From NCBI GenBank assembly GCA_910588045.1, contig CAJUPS010000006.1, positions 21,544 through 85,543 of the forward strand: DNA of 64,000 nucleotides, in the 5' to 3' direction. Under the pieces are notes generated by a model. It searched no databases. It was given only the letters and a program-made list of their open reading frames with translations, and was not told the DNA's origin. The stretch comes from an uncultured Oscillospiraceae bacterium. Its GTDB lineage: Bacteria > Bacillota > Clostridia > Oscillospirales > Oscillospiraceae. The stretch's first letter is position 1. Every line of letters begins with the position of its first letter. The position numbers and the translations under genes were made by a program. Shown here in pieces: positions 52,807-59,599 of this stretch.

Positions 52807-53138
52807 GGCTCCACCTCCGCCAGTTGGATGACGGTGACGGTGGGCCGGATGTTGGAGGCAAAGATGTCATAGAAGACCGCGTACTTTGTCTCGTCGATGG
52901 CCAGGCCGCTCTTGGCCTTCAGATCCTGGTAGTTGGCGGGGTAGACGCCCTCCAGGGCGTAGCAGCTGACCACCGCCCGGTTGATGGCCTCCTCAGCCAT
53001 GCGCAAACCCTCCCGGTCGGAGACCTCGCCGGCCTCCCGGACCCCGCGGACCATCCACACCGCCACGGCGGCGAAGAGCGCCAGCCCCAGCAGCAGGGGG
53101 ATCCAGGAGCCCCGATTTATGTATTTCCGTCTCTTCAT
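52803..53138 (-). CDS. Pilin-like small protein
   Basis: A 111-residue protein with an N-terminal membrane helix (SWIPLLLGLALFAAVAVWMVRGVREAG) after a basic leader (MKRRKYINR), followed by a helix and a short C-terminal domain (AINRAVVSCYALEGVYPANYQDLKAKSGLAIDE) that is typical of type IV/II pilins. It lacks a clear prepilin cleavage motif. It sits nine bases behind the PilC-type gene. Confidence 0.7.
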   Translation of the reverse strand: MKRRKYINRGSWIPLLLGLALFAAVAVWMVRGVREAGEVSDREGLRMAEEAINRAVVSCYALEGVYPANYQDLKAKSGLAIDETKYAVFYDIFASNIRPTVTVIQLAEVEP

Positions 53139-53147
53139 ATGCCCACC

Positions 53148-54194
53148 TTATCCAATCGTGGACAGAAGGCCCATCAGCGGCAGCATGACGCTCAGCAGGA
53201 TCACCCCGGCCAGGGCGCTGGTGATGACAACGATGGCCGGTTCAATGGCCCCCACCGTCCGGTCGATGCGCCTTAGGCTCTCCTCCTCCTGGCGCTGGGC
53301 CAGGTCCTCCAGCGTGTCCGGCAGGGAGCCGGTCTGCTCCGCCAGCTTCAGCAGACGGCAGTCCCGGCCGGAGAAGAGGCCGCACTTCGCCAGCGCATCG
53401 GCAGGGCTGCCGCCCTCCTCGATGTCCTTCCGGCACTGCTCGGTCTTCTCGTCGATCTCCCGGGCCCCGCCGCACAGCCTGGCGGACAGCTCCACGGATT
53501 CCTCCATACTCAGCCCGCTGGACACCGCCATCGCCATGGAGGAGGCGAAGCGGGACACGGCCATCTGCCCCAGGACGCCCTGTCCGCCGAAGCGGCGGCG
53601 GAACCAGACGGTAAACTTCTCCCGCAACGCGGGGACCAGGGCCACCACCAGCCCGGCGGCGGCCAGGACCACCAGCACCACGGCGATGCCCGTCCCGGCC
53701 TTGGCCAGCACGGCCCCGGCGTTCATCATGCCCGTGGCCACCGCGCCCATGCGGACGCCCAGCTGGGCAAACACCCGGTCGAAGACCGGCAGCACCTGCG
53801 TCACCAGCAGGATGACCACCGCCACCATGACGGCGAACAGGGTCACCGGCACCGTCACCGCGCCGCGGATGTCCGCGCTCATGCGGAGTTGCCGGTCATA
53901 GTGGCGCTGGAGGGAGAGGAGGACGTCCTCCAGACGCCCGGTCTGCTCCGCCAGGGACACCATGTCGGTCATATACGCGGGGAAAGCCCCTGACTCCCGC
54001 AGAGCGGAAGCCAGAGGCATACCTTCCTCGGTGGACTGACACAGCGCCTCCAGCCAGGACCGGACCTCGGGGTCCGTCTCGTCATCCCGCAGCATCCCCA
54101 GGCCGTCGGCCAGGGGGACGCCGGACCGGACGAGCTGGTAGAGCTCCCGGCAGAAGACGGGAAGATACTGGGTGGGAACGCGCAGTCGTTTCAT
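53148..54194 (-). CDS. pilC: Type II secretion/type IV pilus inner-membrane platform protein (GspF/PilC)
   Basis: A 348-residue platform protein. Two repeated T2SSF domains are visible: FCRELYQLVRSGVPLADGLGMLRDDETDPEV in the first half and FASSMAMAVSSGLSMEESVELSARLCGGAREID in the second, separated by membrane helices (VPVTLFAVMVAVVILLVTQVLPVF), with a final helix (AIVVITSALAGVILLSVMLPLMGLLS). It organises pilin assembly and contacts the ATPase. Length is normal to slightly short. Confidence 0.88.
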   Translation of the reverse strand: MKRLRVPTQYLPVFCRELYQLVRSGVPLADGLGMLRDDETDPEVRSWLEALCQSTEEGMPLASALRESGAFPAYMTDMVSLAEQTGRLEDVLLSLQRHYDRQLRMSADIRGAVTVPVTLFAVMVAVVILLVTQVLPVFDRVFAQLGVRMGAVATGMMNAGAVLAKAGTGIAVVLVVLAAAGLVVALVPALREKFTVWFRRRFGGQGVLGQMAVSRFASSMAMAVSSGLSMEESVELSARLCGGAREIDEKTEQCRKDIEEGGSPADALAKCGLFSGRDCRLLKLAEQTGSLPDTLEDLAQRQEEESLRRIDRTVGAIEPAIVVITSALAGVILLSVMLPLMGLLSTIG

Positions 54195-54216
54195 AATTCA
54201 ATTTCCTCCGAATCCA

Positions 54217-55203
54217 TCAGTAGAGATACTTTTCCTTGTAGTTGCCCGGGGTGTTGATAAAGTCCATGATGCCCTTGCTCTGCTTGCCGCTGGAGGCGAA
54301 GGTGGGGTCCATGAGGTTCCAGATCTTGCCGTCGAAGTAGATCATGCTCTCGACCCAGCCGCCCTCCTCGCTCCAGACGTTGATCCAGGCGTGGTAGACG
54401 CCCGTGCTGGTGTAGCCCACCACCAGCTTGATGGGCACGCCCTGACTGCGCAGCATGGCGGACATGAGGGCGGCGTAGTCGAAGCAGATGCCCTTCTTCT
54501 CGTTCATCACGCTGTCCACATCGGGCAGGTAGCCCGTCAGCTCACCCTTCTTGACCTGGTTGGCCTTGGCGGTGTCGTACTTGAGGTTGGTGACCACCCA
54601 CTCGTAGATCACGCCCACCTTGCTGAGGTTGTCCTCGACGCCCTCGTCGGCGATGAGCTGGGCGGCCATCGCCACCGCCTCGGAGTCGTCGGAGTAGTTG
54701 ACGTACTGGTTGGGCCGGATGAAGGGGGCGAACTCGTCGGTGAGCTTGGCGTCCACCTTGGCGGCCAGCACGTCGGAGTATTGGTCGTCGTACATATTCT
54801 TATGTACGGAGATCCGATAGGTGCCGTTGCCGTCGGAGAGGGGGAAGACGTCGTACTCCCCGTCGGTGCGGAGATTGTACTTGTACTTGTCCGGGCAGTT
54901 GGGCCCCTTGATCTGGACCTTGATCTTGGGGTTTCCGCCGCCGGTCCACTTGACCATCACGTAGCCGTCCGCGGCGTTGGAGTAGTCGATCACGGCGGAG
55001 TCGTTCTTTGCCGTGGCGGTGCCGGAGGCCATCGGGTTGAGCACGATGCCGATGGGAGGCATTCCGCCCAGGGGGATGGACTCGTCCGTGATTTCGCCCA
55101 GGGTAGCAAGCTCTGCGTCCTCTTCCGGGGCGGCGGCGCAGCCGCAGGCCATGCCCAATAGCAGCACCAGGGCCAGAAACGCGCTGAACCATCTTTTCTT
55201 CAT
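54217..55203 (-). CDS. Exported transglutaminase-like protein
   Basis: A 328-residue protein with a signal peptide (MKKRWFSAFLALVLLLGMACGCAAAPEE), possibly a lipoprotein through one of the two cysteines. The C-terminal transglutaminase-like fold has the Cys-His-Asp triad in KKGICFDYAALMSAML, GVYHAWINVWSEE and WNLMDPTF. Such domains are proteases or crosslinkers. It is the first gene before the pilus genes, with a strong promoter and a structured leader, so it may act on pilus or surface proteins. Start at 55203. Confidence 0.85.
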   Translation of the reverse strand: MKKRWFSAFLALVLLLGMACGCAAAPEEDAELATLGEITDESIPLGGMPPIGIVLNPMASGTATAKNDSAVIDYSNAADGYVMVKWTGGGNPKIKVQIKGPNCPDKYKYNLRTDGEYDVFPLSDGNGTYRISVHKNMYDDQYSDVLAAKVDAKLTDEFAPFIRPNQYVNYSDDSEAVAMAAQLIADEGVEDNLSKVGVIYEWVVTNLKYDTAKANQVKKGELTGYLPDVDSVMNEKKGICFDYAALMSAMLRSQGVPIKLVVGYTSTGVYHAWINVWSEEGGWVESMIYFDGKIWNLMDPTFASSGKQSKGIMDFINTPGNYKEKYLY

Positions 55204-55221
55204 AATGAAATCACCTATCCC

Positions 55222-55282
55222 TAATTCACAAAAGAATTACTTTGGTCACATGGATGTGACCAGTGGTTCCTATCGAACCACT
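55222..55282 (-). promoter_or_regulatory. Three tandem dyads in the leader of the transglutaminase gene
   Basis: Consecutive inverted repeats lie between promoter and start: TAATTC/GAATTA (55222-55239), GGTCACAT/ATGTGACC (55244-55261) and AGTGGTTC/GAACCACT (55262-55282). In the transcript they give two back-to-back hairpins. They could be protein operators or a structured RNA; no known riboswitch class was recognised. Confidence 0.6.
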
Positions 55283-55295
55283 CCAGCTTGAGGAT

Positions 55296-55324
55296 ACTAT
55301 ACCATTTTGCCCCTGATTTGTCAA
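55296..55324 (-). promoter_or_regulatory. Near-consensus promoter of the transglutaminase/pilus operon
   Basis: On the minus strand TTGACA (55319-55324) and TATAGT (55296-55301) are exactly 17 bases apart, about 93 bases before the start at 55203. Confidence 0.8.
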
Positions 55325-55436
55325 GGGCTACAGAAGATTTATTTCTTACGATTTTGGATATGCGGTTACAGATGCAAATTTTTTGTGCGCAGAGTTCCAA
55401 AGGGAAGGAGCTCTCTACAGATCATGAAATTTCCGC

Positions 55437-55464
55437 AAAAGTTGCACGTGCCTGTGCAACTTTT
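55437..55464 (+). terminator. Hairpin in the leader of the tyrosine recombinase gene
   Basis: AAAAGTTGCAC pairs with GTGCAACTTTT (11-bp stem, six-base loop), followed by CTCCCTTTTTATG. It sits 47 bases before the recombinase start and could terminate upstream readthrough or attenuate the gene. The rest of the gap upstream to the pilus promoter shows nothing else clear. Confidence 0.6.
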
Positions 55465-55511
55465 CTCCCTTTTTATGTAACAATATAGAGCTACATTCAA
55501 AAGGAGGAGCA

Positions 55512-56345
55512 ATGATGAGAATGACAAAAGAGATGATCAGACAATTTTCTGCGGCACTGAAATCTGAGGGGCGCAGCACTGGCACTATTGACAAATACCA
55601 GCGGGACGTTCGGGCGTTTGCTGTGTGGCTGGACGACCTGGATTTGGAGGAGGCATCCGCCTGGCGGGAGCACCTGCTGGAACAGGGGTATGCACCGGTG
55701 ACCGTCAACTCTATGCTTTCGGCGGTCAACCGCTTTCTCAAGTTTCTGGGCCGGGAGGACTGCAAAATCAAGTTCCTCCGCGTCCAGCGGAAAGCCTTCC
55801 GAGAGGAGAGCCGGGAGTTGACGAAAGCGGAATATCAGCGCTTACTTGACGCCGCCCGGGAGACGGGTCAGGAACGATTGGAACTTCTGATGGAGACCAT
55901 CTGCGCCACGGGAATCCGGGTTTCGGAGGTCCGCTATGTTACGGTAGAAGCAGCAAATCGAGCGGAGACAGACATCAATCTAAAGGGGAAAATCCGCAGC
56001 ATTTTACTTCCCAACAAGCTCCGTCGGAAGTTGCTCAAGTACGCCAAGAAAAACAAAATCGCCTCCGGGGAGATTTTTCTCACCGGAAGCGGAAAGAGTA
56101 TGTCCCGCGGCCAGATTTGGCGGGAGATGAAAGCTATCTGCAAAAAAGCAGGCGTGGAGGAGAGCAAAGTCTTTCCACACAACCTCCGGCACTTATTCGC
56201 AACAACCTTCTATAAAGTCTGCAAGGACATCGTGAAGCTGGCGGACGTTCTCGGTCACTCCTCCATCAACACCACCCGGATTTATCTGATGACCTCCGGT
56301 GCGGAACATGCGCGGCAGCTGGAAAAGTTGGGGCTGGTCACGTGA
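55512..56345 (+). CDS. Tyrosine recombinase (XerC/D type), candidate DNA invertase
   Basis: A 277-residue site-specific recombinase. The N-terminal SAM-like core-binding domain (MIRQFSAALKSEGRSTGTIDKYQRDVRAFAVWL) is followed by the catalytic domain with Arg I in ETICATGIRVSEVRYV, Lys region SGEIFLTG, His-x-x-Arg in VFPHNLRHLFATTFY, His/Trp position VLGHSSINTTRIYL and nucleophile Tyr in RIYLMTS. The start at 55512 follows GGAGGAG. Ten bases after its stop begins a 24-bp inverted repeat pair that flanks a promoter-bearing segment, so this enzyme probably flips that segment. It is smaller than phage integrases. Confidence 0.9.
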   Translation: MMRMTKEMIRQFSAALKSEGRSTGTIDKYQRDVRAFAVWLDDLDLEEASAWREHLLEQGYAPVTVNSMLSAVNRFLKFLGREDCKIKFLRVQRKAFREESRELTKAEYQRLLDAARETGQERLELLMETICATGIRVSEVRYVTVEAANRAETDINLKGKIRSILLPNKLRRKLLKYAKKNKIASGEIFLTGSGKSMSRGQIWREMKAICKKAGVEESKVFPHNLRHLFATTFYKVCKDIVKLADVLGHSSINTTRIYLMTSGAEHARQLEKLGLVT

Positions 56346-56354
56346 CTTTCGTCA

Positions 56355-56378
56355 TGTTGACAAAATTTTTATTTTGTC
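56355..56378 (+). repeat. Left inverted repeat of putative invertible segment
   Basis: A 24-base sequence beginning TGTTGACAAAATTTTTA, identical as reverse complement to 56579-56602. Each copy is itself a dyad (GACAAAAT/ATTTTGTC, 8-bp arms around four bases), as expected for tyrosine-recombinase half-sites. It lies just ten bases after the recombinase stop. Confidence 0.85.
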
Positions 56379-56405
56379 GCATTTCTACATAGTTAGCTTT
56401 CTCTT

Positions 56406-56414
56406 ATTATAGCA
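56406..56414 (-). promoter_or_regulatory. Extended -10 promoter inside the invertible segment
   Basis: On the minus strand TGC-TATAAT is a perfect extended -10. It reads leftwards through the left repeat toward the 3' end of the recombinase gene in this orientation. The -35 is poor, which extended -10 promoters tolerate. Confidence 0.65.
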
Positions 56415-56463
56415 TAGTTTTCCAAAAAAGAAAGACAGTTTTCCCAAAATCAGCGGTTTAACG

Positions 56464-56535
56464 AAAAAAGGGCATGAAAATCCAAGGACTGCAAAAAAGC
56501 ATTTTGCGCAGCCCTTACTTTTCATGCCCTTTTTT
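56464..56535. terminator. Long bidirectional-terminator-like hairpin within the invertible segment
   Basis: AAAAAAGGGCATGAAAA (56464-56480) pairs perfectly with its complement at 56519-56535, and the interior pairs further (AAGG-CTGC-AAAA with TTTT-GCAG-CCTT, small bulges). The A-run and T-run at the ends suit termination in both directions. Confidence 0.75.
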
Positions 56536-56578
56536 GCTTTTCTTTGGGGCTTAGTTGCCTAAAAGTGTACAACCAAAG

Positions 56579-56602
56579 GACAAAATAAAAATTTTGTCAA
56601 CA
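56579..56602 (-). repeat. Right inverted repeat of putative invertible segment
   Basis: Perfect reverse complement of 56355-56378. It ends four bases before the ribosome site GGAGG of the AP2 gene (56606-56610), so inversion would leave the coding start intact. Confidence 0.85.
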
Positions 56603-56620
56603 GACGGAGGTGTGGGAAAC

Positions 56621-57088
56621 GTGCATCACTCCACGAAAAAGCTTGATTTGACCGGACAGAGGTTCGGAAGATTAACTGTCCTGGCCCCGGCGGAGAATAT
56701 TGGGTCCCGTACTGCCTGGCTGTGCCGGTGCGACTGCGGCAATGAGACCGTGGTCAAAACCAGCCGCCTCCGGGACGGACGGACTGTTAGCTGCGGCTGT
56801 GCCCACGGCGCGGGAATCGAAAACCGCCTGACTTTTGTGGACGGCACCTGCGTGGAGATGATTCGGGCCAGTACGCGGCGCTGCAACAACACCAGCGGTG
56901 TGCCAGGCGTGGATTGGAATGTGCGAAAGCGGATCTGGCGGGCCTCCATCTGTTTCAAAGGAAAACGCTACCATCTGGGCAGCTATAAACTGTTCGACGA
57001 TGCAGTCAAAGCCCGAAAGCAAGCGGAAGAGGAATTGTTCGCTCCCTTCCTGGCGGAGTTTGAACAAAACCGGGCCGCGAACCAATAA
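56621..57088 (+). CDS. AP2-domain protein with Cys4 zinc-finger-like N-terminus
   Basis: A 155-residue protein. A GTG start at 56621 is chosen: GGAGG lies ten bases upstream and both are outside the invertible segment; an earlier TTG at 56555 would lie inside it. The first part has LTGQRFGRLTVL and a cysteine set CRCDCGNE...SCGC that may hold zinc. The second (residues 88-135) is an AP2/ERF-like DNA-binding domain (GVPGVDWNVRKRIWRASICFKGKRYHLGSYKLFDDAVKARKQAEEE). Such proteins occur in phage and mobile elements, often linked to HNH nucleases, but no HNH motif is present. It might regulate switching or downstream transcription. Confidence 0.82.
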   Translation: MHHSTKKLDLTGQRFGRLTVLAPAENIGSRTAWLCRCDCGNETVVKTSRLRDGRTVSCGCAHGAGIENRLTFVDGTCVEMIRASTRRCNNTSGVPGVDWNVRKRIWRASICFKGKRYHLGSYKLFDDAVKARKQAEEELFAPFLAEFEQNRAANQ

Positions 57089-57208
57089 GGGTATACTCCC
57101 GTTTCCGCCGCACTCTCGGGTCGGGTCGGGTGGTATATACGTCCCAACGGAGTTCGACTATAACAGAATGGAAGGAGGATGCTCCCCAAGAGCAATTACC
57201 TACGCAAA

Positions 57209-57291
57209 CTCCCTCGGCAAACCATTGGAAACAGTGGGACGCAAAGCCAGGTGCGTCGGGGCAAACGCTCCACGCTCGACCGGTTGCACGG
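57209..57291 (+). promoter_or_regulatory. Cyclic-di-GMP-I riboswitch (GEMM-I), first of tandem pair
   Basis: The aptamer core GGCAAACC, stem CCATTG-GAAA-CAGTGG with GAAA tetraloop, and GGGACGCAAAGCC (57216-57248) match the Vibrio Vc2 c-di-GMP-I aptamer almost base for base. The second helix is GTGCGTCG...CGAC-CGGTT-GCAC (57251-57289), ending in the GGTTGC-type 3' core that binds the ligand. It senses c-di-GMP in the leader of the surface-protein gene. Confidence 0.93.
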
Positions 57292-57381
57292 CAAACCAGC
57301 GGAAACGCTGCGACGCAAAACCAGAGGCTGCGGGATTACCACGACCTCGCCGGTGATCCTATGCTCGTTCGGTTACCGGAC
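57286..57381 (+). promoter_or_regulatory. Cyclic-di-GMP-I riboswitch (GEMM-I), second of tandem pair
   Basis: A second core CACGGCAAACCAGCG-GAAA-CGCTGCGACGCAAAACC (57288-57322) repeats the aptamer pattern with a GAAA tetraloop stem, and the 3' side TTCGGTTACCGG (57368-57379) matches the Vc2 end. One difference is ACC instead of GCC after GCAAA. Its 5' side shares a few bases with the 3' side of the first aptamer. Confidence 0.88.
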
Positions 57382-57384
57382 TCC

Positions 57385-57413
57385 CTTTGCGTCCGAATAA
57401 TGCAAAGAAAGGA
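57385..57413 (+). promoter_or_regulatory. Putative riboswitch expression platform at the ribosome site
   Basis: CTTTGC (57385-57390) can pair with GCAAAG (57402-57407), and the preceding TCC with the GGA of the ribosome site AAAGGA (57408-57413), nine bases before the start. No T-run terminator is seen, so control is probably at translation initiation. The gap 57089-57208 upstream holds a repeated CGGGT tract and a weak TATAAC at 57159, nothing firm. Confidence 0.5.
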
Positions 57414-57422
57414 AACTAATCT

Positions 57423-59423
57423 ATGAAAAAGCGTATTTTTTCTCGGGTCTTGGCTTTCACCGTGGTCCTGTCTCTCTGCTTTTCTCTGCTATCTGTAACG
57501 GCTCTTGCGGACGAAGAGTCTCCTGCACCTGATATTCTTCCTATGGCAGATGCAACAGGTGAAGAACCGCCTGCATCTGAACCTGCGCCTGTATATGTGG
57601 CCGAAGCAACTGTCACGGTTACCGATGAAAACGGTGAAACAACGGAGGAGACAAAGCAATTTACCTCCATCGCCGATGCCATTGAAGCCATCGGAGGAAA
57701 CGGAGAGGTCACACTGCTGGCAGGTGAGGGGGCAACCGCAGAGAATCCGACTGAAATCACTGAAAATGTAGTTATCGAAGAAGATGCAAAGATTACTCTG
57801 AATATCCCCGAAGGCGTAAGACTACAGAATACCAGAGGCGCTACAACTGGTTCTAACGATAATCCGACAGATCAGTCCACCATTCTCAATAAAGGCACAT
57901 TGACCATTACGGGAGGCGGCGTCATTGTAAGCCTGTGCAGCTATGATGCCGGTGTCACGCTGCGCAATGCTTGGGGAGCAACGGCAAATATAAATGGCTG
58001 TACCTTTATTAACGATAATGGGAAAACTGATGATGATAAAAGAGCCTACTATGTTCTCCAGAACTTTGGAACAATGGACATCTACGAGGGAACAAAGGTC
58101 ATCAAGGATAAACAAACGCCGTTTTCTGTGGTCGTGAATGGGTGGAGTGAAGGTGAAACAACAAAATATCCAACGTTGACACCAGAAAACAGCACGAGCG
58201 GAGTGGCAATCTTGAATATACATTCTGCCGAAATTGAGGGCAGTGGAATTTCCATCAGAAATACCACTTGGGGCGTATTAACAATAAACGATGGCGTTTT
58301 TACATCCGCATTTGGTATCCAAAATGAGAATGAAGCCACCATCAATGGTGGTACGTTTAACGGGAGTGCCAGCAATTACGGAACCATTATCAATGATTGT
58401 GAAACTCCGAGCGAAAATGCTACAGGTAAATTGGTCATTACTGGCGGTGTATTTAACAATTCCTCCGCAAAAGGCAATTCGCTTGCCGATCTGAGCGGCG
58501 GCCGTGATGTCAATGTATCTGGAGGCTACTATAAAGAACAGATTAACGACAACTGCCTCCTGACCGACACCGTAACGCCCGTGGTGTGTATCAAGGTTGA
58601 GAGCGAGGATGATAAGATGTATCAGGCCGGATTCCTCACACTGGAGGATGACGATACCAACAGATACCTGTATACGAACCTTGGCGATGGCACAACCACC
58701 GCTCTTCCGACGCTGATGCTGACCAATATGAACAACAAGCAGACCGTCAACAATACATCCGAGGTGGAGCAAATCACATGGACTACCAGTGATGACAGCA
58801 TTGCAACTGTAGATGAAAATGGCCGGATTAGTGCGCGCAGCAATGGTGTGGTTACCGTTGTCGCGACTTATACCGTCAATGGCAAGTCGGTGACAAAGGA
58901 GTATACAGTCACGGTCGACACGGTTTATGCCCCTGTGATCTCCGATGATTTCACAAACTATATCGCATTTGATCCAACTGGTATGGGCGCCGACGCCACC
59001 ACCATCGAAGACGAGGAGACCCCTCTGGCGGGCCTCTTCACCCGCGCGGACGCCATCGGCTATCTGTGGGAGCAGACCGGCAGTCCCGAGGCTGACCTGT
59101 CCGACTTCGCGGACGTTCCCGAGGACCACTACTGGGCTGTCGCCATCGGCTGGGCCCAGGACATGGGCATTGCTCTCCCCGACGAGGACGGCAATTTCCG
59201 TCCCGACGATCTGGTCCTCCGCACTTCCGACGAACCCGAAGGCGAGCTCCAGGAGTTCCTGAACCGCTACGCGGTATTTGCCGGTGTAGAGCTGGAGGAC
59301 GGCGAGCTCTTTATCGAGCTGGACGGTGAAGCAGAAGATTTCATCATGGGCGAGGAGGCCCAGGTGATTTTTGACGAGTTCTTCGCCAAGCTGGAATCCG
59401 CTCTTGCGGCCCAGGCCGCGTAA
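57423..59423 (+). CDS. Secreted adhesin-like surface protein (beta-helix, Big2-like, SLH-like C-terminus)
   Basis: A 666-residue exported protein. Signal peptide: MKKRIFSRVLAFTVVLSLCF..LSVTALA. Residues 55-390 have repeated turns such as LTINDGVFTSAF, ATINGGTFNGSAS and LVITGGVFNNSS that suggest a right-handed beta-helix. Residues 420-500 form a Big2/Ig-like domain (ITWTTSDDSIATVDENGRISARSNGVVTVVATY). The last 130 residues have an SLH-like unit (FTRADAIGYLWEQTGSPEADLSDFADVPEDHYWAVAIGWAQDMGI) and a Glu-rich end. DNA before about 58980 is AT-richer than after, as if a foreign ectodomain was joined to a host anchor. It is preceded by tandem c-di-GMP riboswitches. Confidence 0.88.
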   Translation: MKKRIFSRVLAFTVVLSLCFSLLSVTALADEESPAPDILPMADATGEEPPASEPAPVYVAEATVTVTDENGETTEETKQFTSIADAIEAIGGNGEVTLLAGEGATAENPTEITENVVIEEDAKITLNIPEGVRLQNTRGATTGSNDNPTDQSTILNKGTLTITGGGVIVSLCSYDAGVTLRNAWGATANINGCTFINDNGKTDDDKRAYYVLQNFGTMDIYEGTKVIKDKQTPFSVVVNGWSEGETTKYPTLTPENSTSGVAILNIHSAEIEGSGISIRNTTWGVLTINDGVFTSAFGIQNENEATINGGTFNGSASNYGTIINDCETPSENATGKLVITGGVFNNSSAKGNSLADLSGGRDVNVSGGYYKEQINDNCLLTDTVTPVVCIKVESEDDKMYQAGFLTLEDDDTNRYLYTNLGDGTTTALPTLMLTNMNNKQTVNNTSEVEQITWTTSDDSIATVDENGRISARSNGVVTVVATYTVNGKSVTKEYTVTVDTVYAPVISDDFTNYIAFDPTGMGADATTIEDEETPLAGLFTRADAIGYLWEQTGSPEADLSDFADVPEDHYWAVAIGWAQDMGIALPDEDGNFRPDDLVLRTSDEPEGELQEFLNRYAVFAGVELEDGELFIELDGEAEDFIMGEEAQVIFDEFFAKLESALAAQAA

Positions 59424-59456
59424 TACGCGCATCGAACCCAAGAAAAGCAACCCAGA

Positions 59457-59486
59457 GGCCCCGGGCAGATGCCCGGGGCCATTTTT
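59457..59486 (+). terminator. Terminator after the surface protein gene
   Basis: GGCCCCGGGC pairs with GCCCGGGGCC (loop AGAT) and is followed by ATTTTTATT, 34 bases past the stop. Confidence 0.88.
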
Positions 59487-59599
59487 ATTGCCGTCCCAGA
59501 CAACAGGACGCAGCAGACAGGCATTGCATTTTTCCGCATTCTATGTCATAATAGAGGAAACCGCCGTCTCCCGGCGGAACGAGAGAGGACGTGAACGCC

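Larger units (their letters stand above)
56355..56602. other. Putative 248-bp invertible promoter segment
   Basis: The segment bounded by the two 24-bp repeats holds one outward-reading extended -10 promoter directed left and a 72-base hairpin that can terminate in both directions. As given, the promoter points away from the AP2 and surface-protein genes (presumed OFF). Inversion would put it about 60-70 bases before the AP2 start with the hairpin behind it (presumed ON). Inversion itself is an inference. Confidence 0.75.

Noticed and set aside
57117..57133. Repeated CGGGT tract before the riboswitches, considered as a G-quadruplex
   Set aside because: Only three GGG runs followed by GG; too weak to claim a quadruplex.
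57179..57400. Short open frame with an adjacent AAGGAGG before ATG
   Set aside because: It lies exactly over the two GEMM-I aptamers, whose base-level match explains the sequence; the ribosome site has no spacing.
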